Position numbers and translations under genes: made by a program. This document shows, one piece after another, positions 19,673 to 27,953 of a DNA stretch of 64,000 nt. The stretch comes from Bacteroidales bacterium (lineage in GTDB: Bacteria > Bacteroidota > Bacteroidia > Bacteroidales > UBA12077), in contig WTBR01000132.1 of NCBI GenBank assembly GCA_013138975.1, forward strand, positions 23,311-87,310. The letters are read 5' to 3'. The first letter of the stretch is position 1; the number at the start of each line of letters is the position of its first letter. The notes beneath the pieces were generated by a model that was given only the letters and a program-made list of their open reading frames with translations, had not been told where the DNA came from and made no database searches.

Positions 19673-20857
19673 ATGAAATTTGTTATTTCTAGCACAGAGT
19701 TATTAAGTCATTTGCAGGCGATTAGCAGAGTAATAAGTAATAAGAATACATTGCCAATTCTTGATAATTTTCTTTTCCAGTTATCCGAAAAGGAATTGAA
19801 AATTACCGCTTCAGATTTGGAAACTACCTTAATTACTACAATTACTTTAGATAATGTAACCGATGAAGGCACTATTGCTATTCCAGCAAGAATAATTACC
19901 GATACCTTAAAAGAGTTTCCTGATCAACCACTTACATTTGATATAAATACAGAAACTTTTGGTGTAGTTATTACAACAGAGAATGGAAAGTATAATGTAG
20001 TTGGACTGAATGGTGAAGATTTTCCACAGTTGCCAATTATTAAGGATGATAAGAAAACATCAATTAATTTAACAGCAGATGTTTTATTAAGCGGTATTAC
20101 TAAAACCTTATTTGCAACAGCAGATGATGAACTTCGTCCGGTAATGAATGGTATATTTATAGAACTTGCACCAGATAGCATGACATTCGTAGCTTCGGAT
20201 GCTCATAAACTAGTTCGATACAAAAGAATAGATGTAAAAGCCGATCAGGAATCAGCATTTATTTTACCAAAAAAGCCTGCTTCATTGTTAAAAGCAATAC
20301 TTCCTAAAGAAGAAAATGAAGTTGTAATTGAGTTTGATGATAAAAACGCATTCTTTACTTTATCAAATTATAAACTAGTTTCAAGATTAGTTGAAGGAAA
20401 TTACCCAAGTTACAATTCAGTAATACCTACAAATAATCCAAACAAATTAACAATTGATAGATTAGAGTTATACAATGCATTAAAACGAGTTGCATTATTC
20501 TCAAATCAGGCAAGCAATTTAGTAAAGCTCGATTTAAAAGGAAATCAATTAAATGTTTCTGCTCAAGATATTGATTTTTCAATTTCGGCGAACGAGCGTT
20601 TAAATTGTCAATACGAAGGCGATGATATGGAAATTGGATTTAAATCATCATTTTTGATTGAGATTTTATCGAACATAGCGTCAAGTGACGTTTTGATGGA
20701 ATTATCTGATCCTTCACGTGCCGGAATATTATTCCCTGCGGAAAAAGAAAATAACGACGAAGACGTATTGATGTTATTAATGCCAATGATGATAAATCTT
20801 TACTACTATTTAAATAGATATTTGAAAAGAGTTTCATATGAAGCTCTTTTTTTATAA
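19673..20857 (+). CDS. dnaN: DNA polymerase III sliding clamp beta subunit
   Basis: 394 residues; family members in this phylum are about 372-376. The ring clamp tethers DNA polymerase III to DNA. Motifs: MKFVISSTELLSHLQAISRV, DNFLFQL, LNGEDFPQLP, RPVMNGIFIEL, ASDAHKLVRY, GNYPSYNSVIP, and the usual C-terminal strand VLMLLMPMMIN. In relatives the protein ends there; here the frame continues for about 20 residues (LYYYLNRYLKRVSYEALFL). Those residues are encoded by what looks like the intrinsic terminator at 20825-20853, so a stop codon or frame appears to have been lost. An exonuclease gene follows 21 bp later. Confidence 0.93.
   Translation: MKFVISSTELLSHLQAISRVISNKNTLPILDNFLFQLSEKELKITASDLETTLITTITLDNVTDEGTIAIPARIITDTLKEFPDQPLTFDINTETFGVVITTENGKYNVVGLNGEDFPQLPIIKDDKKTSINLTADVLLSGITKTLFATADDELRPVMNGIFIELAPDSMTFVASDAHKLVRYKRIDVKADQESAFILPKKPASLLKAILPKEENEVVIEFDDKNAFFTLSNYKLVSRLVEGNYPSYNSVIPTNNPNKLTIDRLELYNALKRVALFSNQASNLVKLDLKGNQLNVSAQDIDFSISANERLNCQYEGDDMEIGFKSSFLIEILSNIASSDVLMELSDPSRAGILFPAEKENNDEDVLMLLMPMMINLYYYLNRYLKRVSYEALFL
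20825..20853 (+). terminator. Terminator-like hairpin inside the dnaN reading frame
   Basis: AAAGAG (20826-20831) pairs with CTCTTT (20844-20849), extended by the near-palindrome TTTCATATGAAG between them, and followed by a run of seven T (20847-20853). This is a canonical intrinsic terminator, yet the dnaN frame runs through it to the TAA at 20855-20857. Confidence 0.65.
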
Positions 20858-20878
20858 GAAAGAAATAAATTATTAATA

Positions 20879-21646
20879 ATGGAATTAAATTTAAATAAGC
20901 CAATCGTATTTTTTGATCTGGAAACAACAGGTATCGATGTTGTAAACGATAGAATAGTTGAAATATCGCTACATAAAGTGTCCCCTGATGGAAATGAAGA
21001 AACAAAAACCTTAAGAGTAAACCCTGAAATGCCAATTCCAAAGCAGTCATCAGAAATTCATGGTATTTACGACGAAGATGTAAAAGATGAGCCAAGTTTT
21101 AATCTTATAGCAAAAGATGTAGCTAAGTTTATTGAGGGCTGCGATTTAGGAGGTTATAACTCAAATAAATTTGATATTCCATTGTTAGCTGAAGAATTCT
21201 TAAGAGTTGATGTTGATGTAGATATGAAAAAACATCGTTTTGTTGATGTACAGGTTATTTTTCATAAAATGGAGCAACGAACATTGAGTGCAGCATATAA
21301 GTTTTATTGCCAGAAAAACTTGGATAATGCACATAGCGCAGAGGCAGATACAATAGCAACATACGAAATTCTAAAAGCACAAATTGACCGATATGATGAT
21401 TTAAATAATGATATAGAAGAAATTTCTAAATTTTCAACACACAATAAAAATGCTGATTTTGCCGGAAGAATTGTGTTTAATGATAAAGATGAAGAAGTTT
21501 TTAATTTCGGAAAACATAAAGGTCAAACAGTAGAGTCAGTATTGGAAAAAGATAAGGGATATTTTAATTGGATGCTTAACAACGATTTTCCGCTTTATAC
21601 CAAGAAAGTACTAACCGCTATAAAACTCAGGAATTTTAATAAGTAG
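20879..21646 (+). CDS. DnaQ-like 3'-5' exonuclease with C-terminal DUF3820-type domain
   Basis: 255 residues. The N-terminal DEDDh nuclease domain (about 1-170) shows FFDLETTGIDVVNDRIVE (Exo I), GGYNSNKFDIPLL (Exo II) and HSAEADTIATYEIL (Exo III with the His). The C-terminal part has FNFGKHKGQTVESVLEKDKGYFNWML, a small DUF3820-like module found in exonuclease-X-like proteins. It probably trims single-stranded 3' ends in proofreading or repair. The location 21 bp after dnaN supports a replication/repair role. Confidence 0.85.
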   Translation: MELNLNKPIVFFDLETTGIDVVNDRIVEISLHKVSPDGNEETKTLRVNPEMPIPKQSSEIHGIYDEDVKDEPSFNLIAKDVAKFIEGCDLGGYNSNKFDIPLLAEEFLRVDVDVDMKKHRFVDVQVIFHKMEQRTLSAAYKFYCQKNLDNAHSAEADTIATYEILKAQIDRYDDLNNDIEEISKFSTHNKNADFAGRIVFNDKDEEVFNFGKHKGQTVESVLEKDKGYFNWMLNNDFPLYTKKVLTAIKLRNFNK

Positions 21647-21804
21647 ATTCTAGTATGAGATAAGAGATTTTAGTATCAAGATTTGAGGTACTAATGTCTC
21701 TGTTATGATAAGAAAATTAACTTTAAGTGTAAAATTACATTTTTGAAAACAAATAGTGTAAATATAATCTTGATAAACGATACTCAAATCTAATATCTAA
21801 TTAT

Positions 21805-22416
21805 ATGAAAATAATTGCTATAGGTAGAAATTATATAAATCATGCAAAGGAGTTGAATAACCCAATTCCCAAAGAACCTATATTCTTTTTAATGCCCGAT
21901 TCTGCATTACTACGTAATAATAAACCATTTTTCTATCCCGATTTTTCGAACAACATCCATTTCGAAGTTGAGATAGTAGTTAAAATTAGCCGCCTCGGAA
22001 AAAATGTAGCATCAAAATTTGCCCATCGGTATTATAAGGAAATTGGCATTGGAATCGACTTTACTGCTCGCGATCTGCAACAAAAATGTAAAGAAAAAGG
22101 ATTGCCATGGGAAATGTCAAAATCATTTGATGGAGCTGCCCCAATAAGTAAGTTAATTTCGTTAGAAAAATTAGGCGATATTAATAATATTAATTTCAGA
22201 TTAGAAATTAACGGCGAAATAGTTCAAAAAGGCAATACAGGCGAAATGATTTTTAAGGTAGATGATTTAATCGAATATGTATCTCAATTTATGACAATAA
22301 AAATAGGCGACTATATGTTTACAGGAACACCTTCAGGTGTTGGCCCTGTAAAAGTAGGAGATAGGCTTACTGCATATATCGAGGATGAGAAGTTGCTGGA
22401 TTTTTTGGTTAAATAA
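21805..22416 (+). CDS. Fumarylacetoacetate hydrolase family protein
   Basis: 203 residues. FAH-fold metal enzyme: MKIIAIGRNYINHAKELNNP, PIFFLMPDSALL, HFEVEIVVKI (metal-binding acidic residues), GIGIDFTARDLQQKCKEKGLPWEMSKSFDGA, and YMFTGTPSGVGPVKVGDRL. Small single-domain members act as acylpyruvate hydrolases or oxaloacetate decarboxylases/tautomerases; the exact substrate cannot be read from the sequence. The gene stands alone and its stop is followed within about 10 bp by the repeat array at 22427. Confidence 0.85.
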   Translation: MKIIAIGRNYINHAKELNNPIPKEPIFFLMPDSALLRNNKPFFYPDFSNNIHFEVEIVVKISRLGKNVASKFAHRYYKEIGIGIDFTARDLQQKCKEKGLPWEMSKSFDGAAPISKLISLEKLGDINNINFRLEINGEIVQKGNTGEMIFKVDDLIEYVSQFMTIKIGDYMFTGTPSGVGPVKVGDRLTAYIEDEKLLDFLVK

Positions 22417-22426
22417 TGAGGAAATC

Positions 22427-23172
22427 CGTACTACATGATATTCCGTACTACGGCTTTTGAAAAAAACGTAAAACAGCCTGAAGACAAGTTCTGTTAGCCA
22501 TAGCACGACTGCATAATTAACAAGCCGTAGCACGGATAAATGATATGCACTACGGCTTGAGGAAAAAAGTATAGTAATTAGCCGTAGCACGGATAAATGA
22601 TACGCACTACGGCTTGAGGAAAAAAGTATAGTAATTAGCCGTGCCACGGATACTACTAATTGCAAATAAAATCCATAACAAATCGATAGTTAGCCATAGC
22701 ACGGATATTAACACTGCGGTTTTAGTAATTCCGTACTACGGCTTTTGAATAAAACTGTGCAACAGTCTGAAAACAAGTTCTGTTAGGCATAGCACGACTG
22801 CATAATTAACAAGCCGTAGCACGGATAAATGATACGCACTGCGGCTTGAGGAAAAAAGTATAGTAATTAGCCGTAGCACGGATATTACTATTTGCAAATA
22901 AAATCCATAACAAATCGATAGTTAGCCGTAGCACGGAAATTAATACAGCGATTTTATTAAATCCGTACTACGGCTTTTGAATAAAACTGTGCAACAGCCT
23001 GAGGACAAGTTCTGTTAGCCATAGCACAACTGCATAATTAACAAGCCGTAGCACGGATAAATGATACGCACTGCGGCTTGAGGAAAAAAGTATAGTAATT
23101 AGCCGTGGCACGGATATTACTATTTGCAAATAAAATCCGAAACAAATAGATAGTTAGCATTAACACGGACGG
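22427..23172. repeat. Tandem array of palindrome-rich repeats (about 3 units, 232-288 bp)
   Basis: Units begin at CCGTACTACGGCTTTTGA (22443, 22731 and 22963), so the periods are 288 and 232 bp. The first unit is longer because a 56-bp block (AAATGATACGCACTACGG and onward) is duplicated inside it. Each unit carries several copies of GCCGTAG(C/T)ACGGAT in both orientations, which can fold into multiple hairpins. There is no sustained coding frame. The array starts just after the FAH gene and ends just before the terminator of the small-peptide genes. Related CCGTGGCACGG motifs occur at about 13.49 and 29.07 kb. Confidence 0.85.
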
Positions 23173-23174
23173 AT

Positions 23175-23217
23175 AAAAAAAAACAGAGCTAACAGGTTTT
23201 TAAAACCTGTTAGCTCT
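23175..23217 (-). terminator. Strong intrinsic terminator of the peptide genes
   Basis: A perfect 16-bp stem (AGAGCTAACAGGTTTT at 23185-23200 with its complement at 23202-23217) flanked on the plus strand by a run of A (23175-23183), i.e. a hairpin plus T tract for minus-strand transcription. It lies about 90 bp beyond the stop of the last peptide gene, the only nearby minus-strand reading frames. Confidence 0.75.
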
Positions 23218-23304
23218 ATGTATATCGCAAACCTATTGGACTTTAGCCCTTTTATTTGATCTTATATCGTAAACTATTGAAAGATTGAAAGAATAAAAGG
23301 AGTA

Positions 23305-23391
23305 CTAATCAAAATCGTTACCAACAGGAATTGATTCTCCTCCTTTGATTTTAACTAATTCTTTAGTTTTAAGAATGTAAAAATTTCTCAT
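23305..23391 (-). CDS. Double-glycine leader peptide 1 (28 aa)
   Basis: A 28-residue peptide: leader MRNFYILKTKELVKIKGG, then the ten residues ESIPVGNDFD. The leader matches the double-glycine type (LSxxELxxIxGG, here LKTKELVKIKGG) that C39 peptidase-ABC exporters cut after GG. An in-frame upstream ATG at 23412 would add seven residues; the internal start is preferred because it gives the same length as peptide 2. Peptide 2 shares ILKTKELVKIKGGE exactly. The core is acidic with no cysteines, unlike typical bacteriocins. A strong terminator follows. No exporter, modifying enzyme or receptor for it is adjacent; the nearest large gene is the TPR-CHAT protease. Function unknown. Confidence 0.68.
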   Translation of the reverse strand: MRNFYILKTKELVKIKGGESIPVGNDFD

Positions 23392-23455
23392 TTTTTTCAC
23401 TAATGTTTTCATAATTTTTTTGGTTTAAGTTAAATTTTTTTAATAAAATGTAGCA

Positions 23456-23542
23456 TTAAAAAATTTCTCCATCAATAGGAGTTCCTTCTCCTCCTTTGAT
23501 TTTAACTAATTCTTTAGTTTTTAAAATAATAAATTTTTTCAT
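23456..23542 (-). CDS. Double-glycine leader peptide 2 (28 aa)
   Basis: A 28-residue paralogue of peptide 1: MKKFIILKTKELVKIKGG, then EGTPIDGEIF. Codons and amino acids of the leader are nearly identical to peptide 1 while the ten-residue core has diverged, which suggests the leader is under constraint. Upstream DNA (23543-23610) is also shared with peptide 1, including ATGAAAACATTAGTGAAAAA, but here that ATG is out of frame. This supports the internal ATG as the true start. The intergenic segment GGTTTAAGTTAAATTT is duplicated too, so the unit arose by tandem duplication. Confidence 0.68.
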   Translation of the reverse strand: MKKFIILKTKELVKIKGGEGTPIDGEIF

Positions 23543-23634
23543 TTCTTTTTTTTTCTGTTTTTTTCACTAATGTTTTCATAATTTTTACGGTTTAAGTTAA
23601 ATTTATACTTATTATCATACCCTTATTAAATAGC

Positions 23635-23742
23635 ATGAACATGTTAAAAATACAATTTAAAGCCCTGATTTTCAAAAACTGCATCTTGCTGCTAATGCTT
23701 GTGTTTTTAAATTTAATATTAATAAAAAGGAGTACTAAATAA
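23635..23742 (+). pseudogene. Start fragment of a lost CHAT-protease gene
   Basis: A 35-codon plus-strand frame, MNMLKIQFKALIFKNCILLL and onward. It shares GTTAAAAATACAATTTA, CTG and TTTTCAAAA in order with the first codons of the intact CHAT gene (SLKIQFSTLVFKRFV, from about 23932), i.e. the signal-peptide region. Nothing of the TPR or protease domains follows; the frame stops inside peptide gene 3. It therefore looks like the 5' stub of a second CHAT gene that was head-to-head with peptide 2 and lost its body by deletion. Confidence 0.55.
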
Positions 23743-23857
23743 TTTCATTTTCCACTGTAGTTCCTTCCCCCCCCCTGGTTTGCAATAATTCATTAATGTT
23801 AAGGATTTCGATTACTTTTTTCACATTCTTTGCTTTACTTTTTTTTAATTTTTTCAT
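23735..23857 (-). CDS. Double-glycine leader peptide 3 (40 aa)
   Basis: A 40-residue peptide. It has a lysine-rich front (MKKLKKSKAKNVKKV), then ILNINELLQTRGG and the ten residues EGTTVENEII. The leader fits LxxxELxxxxGG, more diverged than in peptides 1 and 2, but the core is again exactly ten residues and begins EG-T. A run of nine C (23767-23775, G on the coding strand) encodes Gly-Gly, a possible slippage site that would change the frame right at the cleavage motif. It is divergently oriented to the CHAT gene, 56 bp from its ATG. The DNA around its stop, AAAAGGAGTACTAA, recurs just beyond peptide 1. Confidence 0.65.
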   Translation of the reverse strand: MKKLKKSKAKNVKKVIEILNINELLQTRGGEGTTVENEII

Positions 23858-23889
23858 GGTTTTTAAATATTTAATTGGACAATAAGGTT

Positions 23890-23897
23890 TATTTTTG
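23890..23897 (+). promoter_or_regulatory. Possible -7 box of the CHAT gene
   Basis: TATTTTTG fits the Bacteroidota TAnnTTTG element and sits 16 bp before the ATG at 23914. A clear TTTG at the -33 distance is not seen, so confidence is limited. Confidence 0.35.
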
Positions 23898-23913
23898 TTC
23901 TAACTTAAGAACA

Positions 23914-26679
23914 ATGATTAATATAATAAATTCGTTAAAAATACAATTTAGTACTCTGGTTTTCAAAAGATTTGTTTTAACATTAATTGCTACTACTACC
24001 ATTTTTACAAAAGCAATCGCTCACCAAAACACAGATTCAGTTTATGCAAATACACTTTATGACAGTGCAATAATTTATTACAGAAATACCAATTATAAGG
24101 AAGCCATATGCTTTTTTGATAAAATATTTCTTATAAAAGACAAAATACCTGAAGATATAAATCCCGAATACTTTAAAGTATATAATTGGTTAGGATTAAT
24201 TAATAAAAAGCAGGGAAATTTTCAAAAAGCAATTGAATATTATCGGTATGCATTAGAAAATACTACGGATGGCTATTACATAACATTAATCAACGATAAT
24301 ATTGCCAATATTTATTCTTTAAAGGGAGATTATACCAAGGCGATTTATTATTTTGAAAACACGTTGGCTGTTTTGGAAAATAGCAATAAAGAAAGTAAAT
24401 ATCATGGCATTATTAATAACTACCATAGCCAAGGATATGCTTATCTTAATTCAGGACAGATGAAATTGGCTTTGGAAAAAAGTTTGAAAGGGATACAAAT
24501 TGCGGAAGAAAATCAAATTTCTGTTGGAGGTCTTAGATATAACAATTGTGCATTGATTTATCAAAATCTTGATAGCACAGATCAGGCAAATTATTATTAT
24601 AAAAAAGCAATTAAAAGTAGTGAAAAAGAATATGGCAAAAATCATTATGAAACCGCATTAGCATATATGTATTATGGTGTTTCCTTTAACAAACATGGAA
24701 ATTACGAAGCCGGTTTACAACTATATCAAAAATCATTAAAAATTTTACTAAACAATTTAGGGCACAAACATTTTTACACATCACAATGTTTGATGTATAC
24801 AGGTAATTTATATTATCAAACAAAAAATTACATGCTTGCATTAGGGTATTACCAAAAATCGCTAATATCAAAAATTAATAATTTTAACAACAGTTCTATT
24901 TACGCAAATCCAAGCTCGAATGTATTTCCCGACCTCGATTTACTCAATGTTTTAAAAGCAAAAGCCCAAGCCTTAGAAATGTTGGCAACACAAGAGCATA
25001 AGGAAACAAACCTCAAAGCAGCCCTTTCTACTCTTGAACTTACGGTTGGTTTTATCGAGCAATTGCGTACAGGATATTTATACGAAGGCTCGAAGCTTAA
25101 ACTGGCAGCAAAAGAACACGAAACCTATTTATCCATAATAAGTATTGCACATTCTTTATACGAAATTTCCGGCGATACAAAATATACTAAAATTGCATTT
25201 AAGTACGCCGAACATAGCAGGTATGCCATATTAAGAGAATTAAAAAATGAGGAAATGGCAAGGGGAATTGCAGGTGTGCCAGATAGTATTACCGGCAACG
25301 AACGAAAGATAAAGGAACAGATTAGCGTTATCAGGATGGAAATTGGAGATGAAAGTAAGACTGAAATTCCTGACAAATTAAAAATAGACGAACTGAATGA
25401 AAAAACATTTGGTTTGACACAAGAGCTTGAGAACCTGATGCAGGAGCTCGAAAGCAATTACCCCAAGTATTACAAGCAAAAATACAGCAACGAGGTTGTG
25501 AGTTTAACACAATTGCAAAAGGCATTGGATAAAAAAGAAGCTGTACTCGAATATGTATTATCAGACAGTTCACTATATACTTTTACCATTACCAAGGATA
25601 CATTCACACTGTTAAAACAAAATGCAGATAGTGTTTTTCATTCAAGCCTCGATTTTTATAAAACCGCATTGCACAGGGAACATTCATCTAATTATTATGA
25701 ATACCGCGATGCCGCATACAATCTTTACAAAAAGCTTATTTACCCTGTTGAACCTTTATTAAAAAACAAAAACCTCTTGATAATTCCTGATGATCAAATG
25801 AACTTTATTTCGTTTGATGTACTTATTGATAAGCCTTATAATAGTGCCGACAGACCCGATTATCGCAAAGAATCATATCTTTTACAGAAATACCCGATTA
25901 GCTATGCCTATTCATCAACTTTATATTTTAACTCATTGTCGGGTAAATCAAATACTTCGCCTAAATTTTTAGGCATTGCACCCAGTTACGAAAATTCAAA
26001 AGATTCATTACAGCATATGCCTTTGGGATTAAAAAGTGCCAGAAACATAGCTTTATTAACATTTGGGAAATCATTAACAGGAAATAACGTCACTGAGAGT
26101 AAATTCAGGAAATACAGTAAAAAATACGGTATAATTCATTTTTATGCACATGGTTTTGAGGATACGTTAAATCCTGCAAATTCAAAATTATACCTTTCGC
26201 CGTCAACCGATACCCTTAGCGATGCTTACCTTTATGCATGGGAGGTTTATAATATGCAATTAAATGCCCGTTTGGTAGTTCTGGCTTCGTGTTATTCAGG
26301 GGCAGGAAATCTTTCCAAAGGAGAAGGAGTGATGAGCATAGGGCGAAGTTTTATTAATGCAGGTAGCGAAACCGTAATAATGTCTTTATGGGAAGCCTCT
26401 TATAAGCCAACAATTACTATTCTAAACTATTTTTACAGGAACTTACTAAAAGGCATGCAAAAAGATGAAGCCTTGAGGCATGCAAAATTAAAATACCTGG
26501 AAGAAACCGATTCTTTTAGTGCCAACCCACGCTTTTGGGCAGGTATAATAATTATAGGCAACCAATTAGCACTTTATAAAGCATGGTATATTAAGAAAAT
26601 AATTTCTTTACTTATTTTATCAGGTTTAATATTTCTGCTTATAAAAAAAAGAAAATCACTGTTCAAGCTTAAAAATTAA
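23914..26679 (+). CDS. TPR-CHAT caspase-like protease, exported and membrane-anchored
   Basis: 921 residues from ATG 23914 (a TTG at 23875 lies before the likely promoter). Order: signal peptide (FVLTLIATTTIFTKAIA), about seven or eight TPR units (about 25-340, e.g. VYNWLGLINKKQGNFQKAIEYY and GNLYYQTKNYMLALGYYQKSL), a helical linker, then a CHAT domain (about 590-880). The His-Cys dyad of this caspase/separase-clan protease is visible: His746 in HFYAHGFED and Cys793 in VLASCYSGAG, with GEGVMSIGRSFINAGSETVIMSLWEA after it. A final membrane helix (ISLLILSGLIFLLI) precedes KKRK. This suggests a periplasmic protease tethered to the inner membrane. Three GG-leader peptide genes are head-to-head with it. 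Substrate unknown. Confidence 0.88.
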   Translation: MINIINSLKIQFSTLVFKRFVLTLIATTTIFTKAIAHQNTDSVYANTLYDSAIIYYRNTNYKEAICFFDKIFLIKDKIPEDINPEYFKVYNWLGLINKKQGNFQKAIEYYRYALENTTDGYYITLINDNIANIYSLKGDYTKAIYYFENTLAVLENSNKESKYHGIINNYHSQGYAYLNSGQMKLALEKSLKGIQIAEENQISVGGLRYNNCALIYQNLDSTDQANYYYKKAIKSSEKEYGKNHYETALAYMYYGVSFNKHGNYEAGLQLYQKSLKILLNNLGHKHFYTSQCLMYTGNLYYQTKNYMLALGYYQKSLISKINNFNNSSIYANPSSNVFPDLDLLNVLKAKAQALEMLATQEHKETNLKAALSTLELTVGFIEQLRTGYLYEGSKLKLAAKEHETYLSIISIAHSLYEISGDTKYTKIAFKYAEHSRYAILRELKNEEMARGIAGVPDSITGNERKIKEQISVIRMEIGDESKTEIPDKLKIDELNEKTFGLTQELENLMQELESNYPKYYKQKYSNEVVSLTQLQKALDKKEAVLEYVLSDSSLYTFTITKDTFTLLKQNADSVFHSSLDFYKTALHREHSSNYYEYRDAAYNLYKKLIYPVEPLLKNKNLLIIPDDQMNFISFDVLIDKPYNSADRPDYRKESYLLQKYPISYAYSSTLYFNSLSGKSNTSPKFLGIAPSYENSKDSLQHMPLGLKSARNIALLTFGKSLTGNNVTESKFRKYSKKYGIIHFYAHGFEDTLNPANSKLYLSPSTDTLSDAYLYAWEVYNMQLNARLVVLASCYSGAGNLSKGEGVMSIGRSFINAGSETVIMSLWEASYKPTITILNYFYRNLLKGMQKDEALRHAKLKYLEETDSFSANPRFWAGIIIIGNQLALYKAWYIKKIISLLILSGLIFLLIKKRKSLFKLKN

Positions 26680-26734
26680 GTAATATCTTTTTGGTCTTTA
26701 ATCAATTTATTTAAAATTGAAATGTTGATTGTTA

Positions 26735-27850
26735 TTCTTTGAGTGCCTTTGTGTGTACTTGGTGTTCCTTTGCGGTAAAGCTTATAATATTATTTGACAA
26801 ACTACACGCTTTATGAGTATTATTATGAGAGATAAGGTGTTGAATAAATGAATTTTATGTAAAAAATCCGTGTTAATCAGTGTTTTTGGTTCTTACCGAA
26901 ATCCGTTTTATCAGCGTTCCATTATTTTTAAGGAAACTTGGTGTTTGATTTTCTATTGTGGTTGTACTTTCGAGAATTTCAGGCTACGCACATTTCTTTT
27001 TCTTTTTAAGTCAATGCCAAAAAGAAACAAAAAAGTCTAGGATAAACGATCCCTCAGCCGTGCGTTTATTCTTGCCACCTCACCTAAGAAATAATCGGGC
27101 TTCTATATTTTTTATTTCCAATGGTCTTATGTGTAATAATGTATTTGTATTATGTTTATAATCAGTTTACTAAAAATAGAAATGTGAATTATTATTCTTT
27201 GTGTGTACTTTGAGCTCCTTTGTGGCATAGCTTATTATGTTATTCGTATAGCATAAAACTTGTTTATTTTTTAAAAATTAAGTTTCTAATATCCTTATAA
27301 AAAATCCATTTTCTAAGCAAATTGTATTTTGGGGGGCAAAAGATGTTGTTTGTCGATAATGAAAAAATAATACCCAAATTTGTGTTATCTTGCAAGTGAT
27401 AAATTTTTAAGTAATTAAACAATGCTAGGCCCCAGATTTATCGCTAACATTTTAACAAACACTCTATTTATTACCCGCATTATAAAGAGCCTCTGGCTCT
27501 TTATTTGTTTATATGCTTAGCCTTCGAGCGCTTTTGGCTACATACATTTCTTTTTGGCATTACCCCATAAGAAACATAAAAGCCTGGGATAAACGATCTC
27601 TCAGTCGGGCGATTCTCCTTGCCACCGCACCTAAGAAATATTCGGGCTACAATAGAATAGTATTATATGCAATAATGCATTTGTATTATAATGATAATCA
27701 ATTGATTTAAAATAAATATACGTATTATTCTTTGTGAGACTTTGTGATTCCTTTGAGCTCCGTTGTGGTATAGCTTATATTATTATTTAAAAAACTAGAG
27801 AGCTACATGCTATATGGATATGAGAGATTAGATATTGAATAAATAAATTT
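26735..27850. repeat. Cluster of diverged dispersed repeats
   Basis: Non-coding 1.1 kb containing three copies of a block like TATTCTTTGTG-CTTTG-TCCTTTG-TGGTATAGCTTAT (about 26735-26800, 27190-27250 and 27728-27790). It also has two copies of a roughly 200-bp block (about 26985-27170 and 27538-27715) sharing CATTTCTTTTT, AAGAAACA, GGATAAACGATC and CACCTAAGAAATA. Short open frames at 26958 and 27513 fall inside the repeats and are not genes. A perfect 10-bp hairpin, ATAAAGAGCC with loop TCT, lies at 27482-27504. Confidence 0.6.
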
Positions 27851-27953
27851 TATGAAAAAAAACCGTACCAATCTGCATTCCATTGATTTAGGTATGCAAA
27901 TGGACAATCTTTAAAATTAAATTAGGTACTATATTGTATAAAACAGGAAGAAA

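Noticed and set aside
22427..23172. CRISPR array
   Set aside because: Units are 232-288 bp and nearly identical throughout, with internal palindromes; there are no short repeats separated by unique spacers and no cas genes.
26958..27710. Two short reading frames of about 65 codons
   Set aside because: They lie in corresponding positions of a duplicated non-coding repeat and are not conserved in frame with each other.
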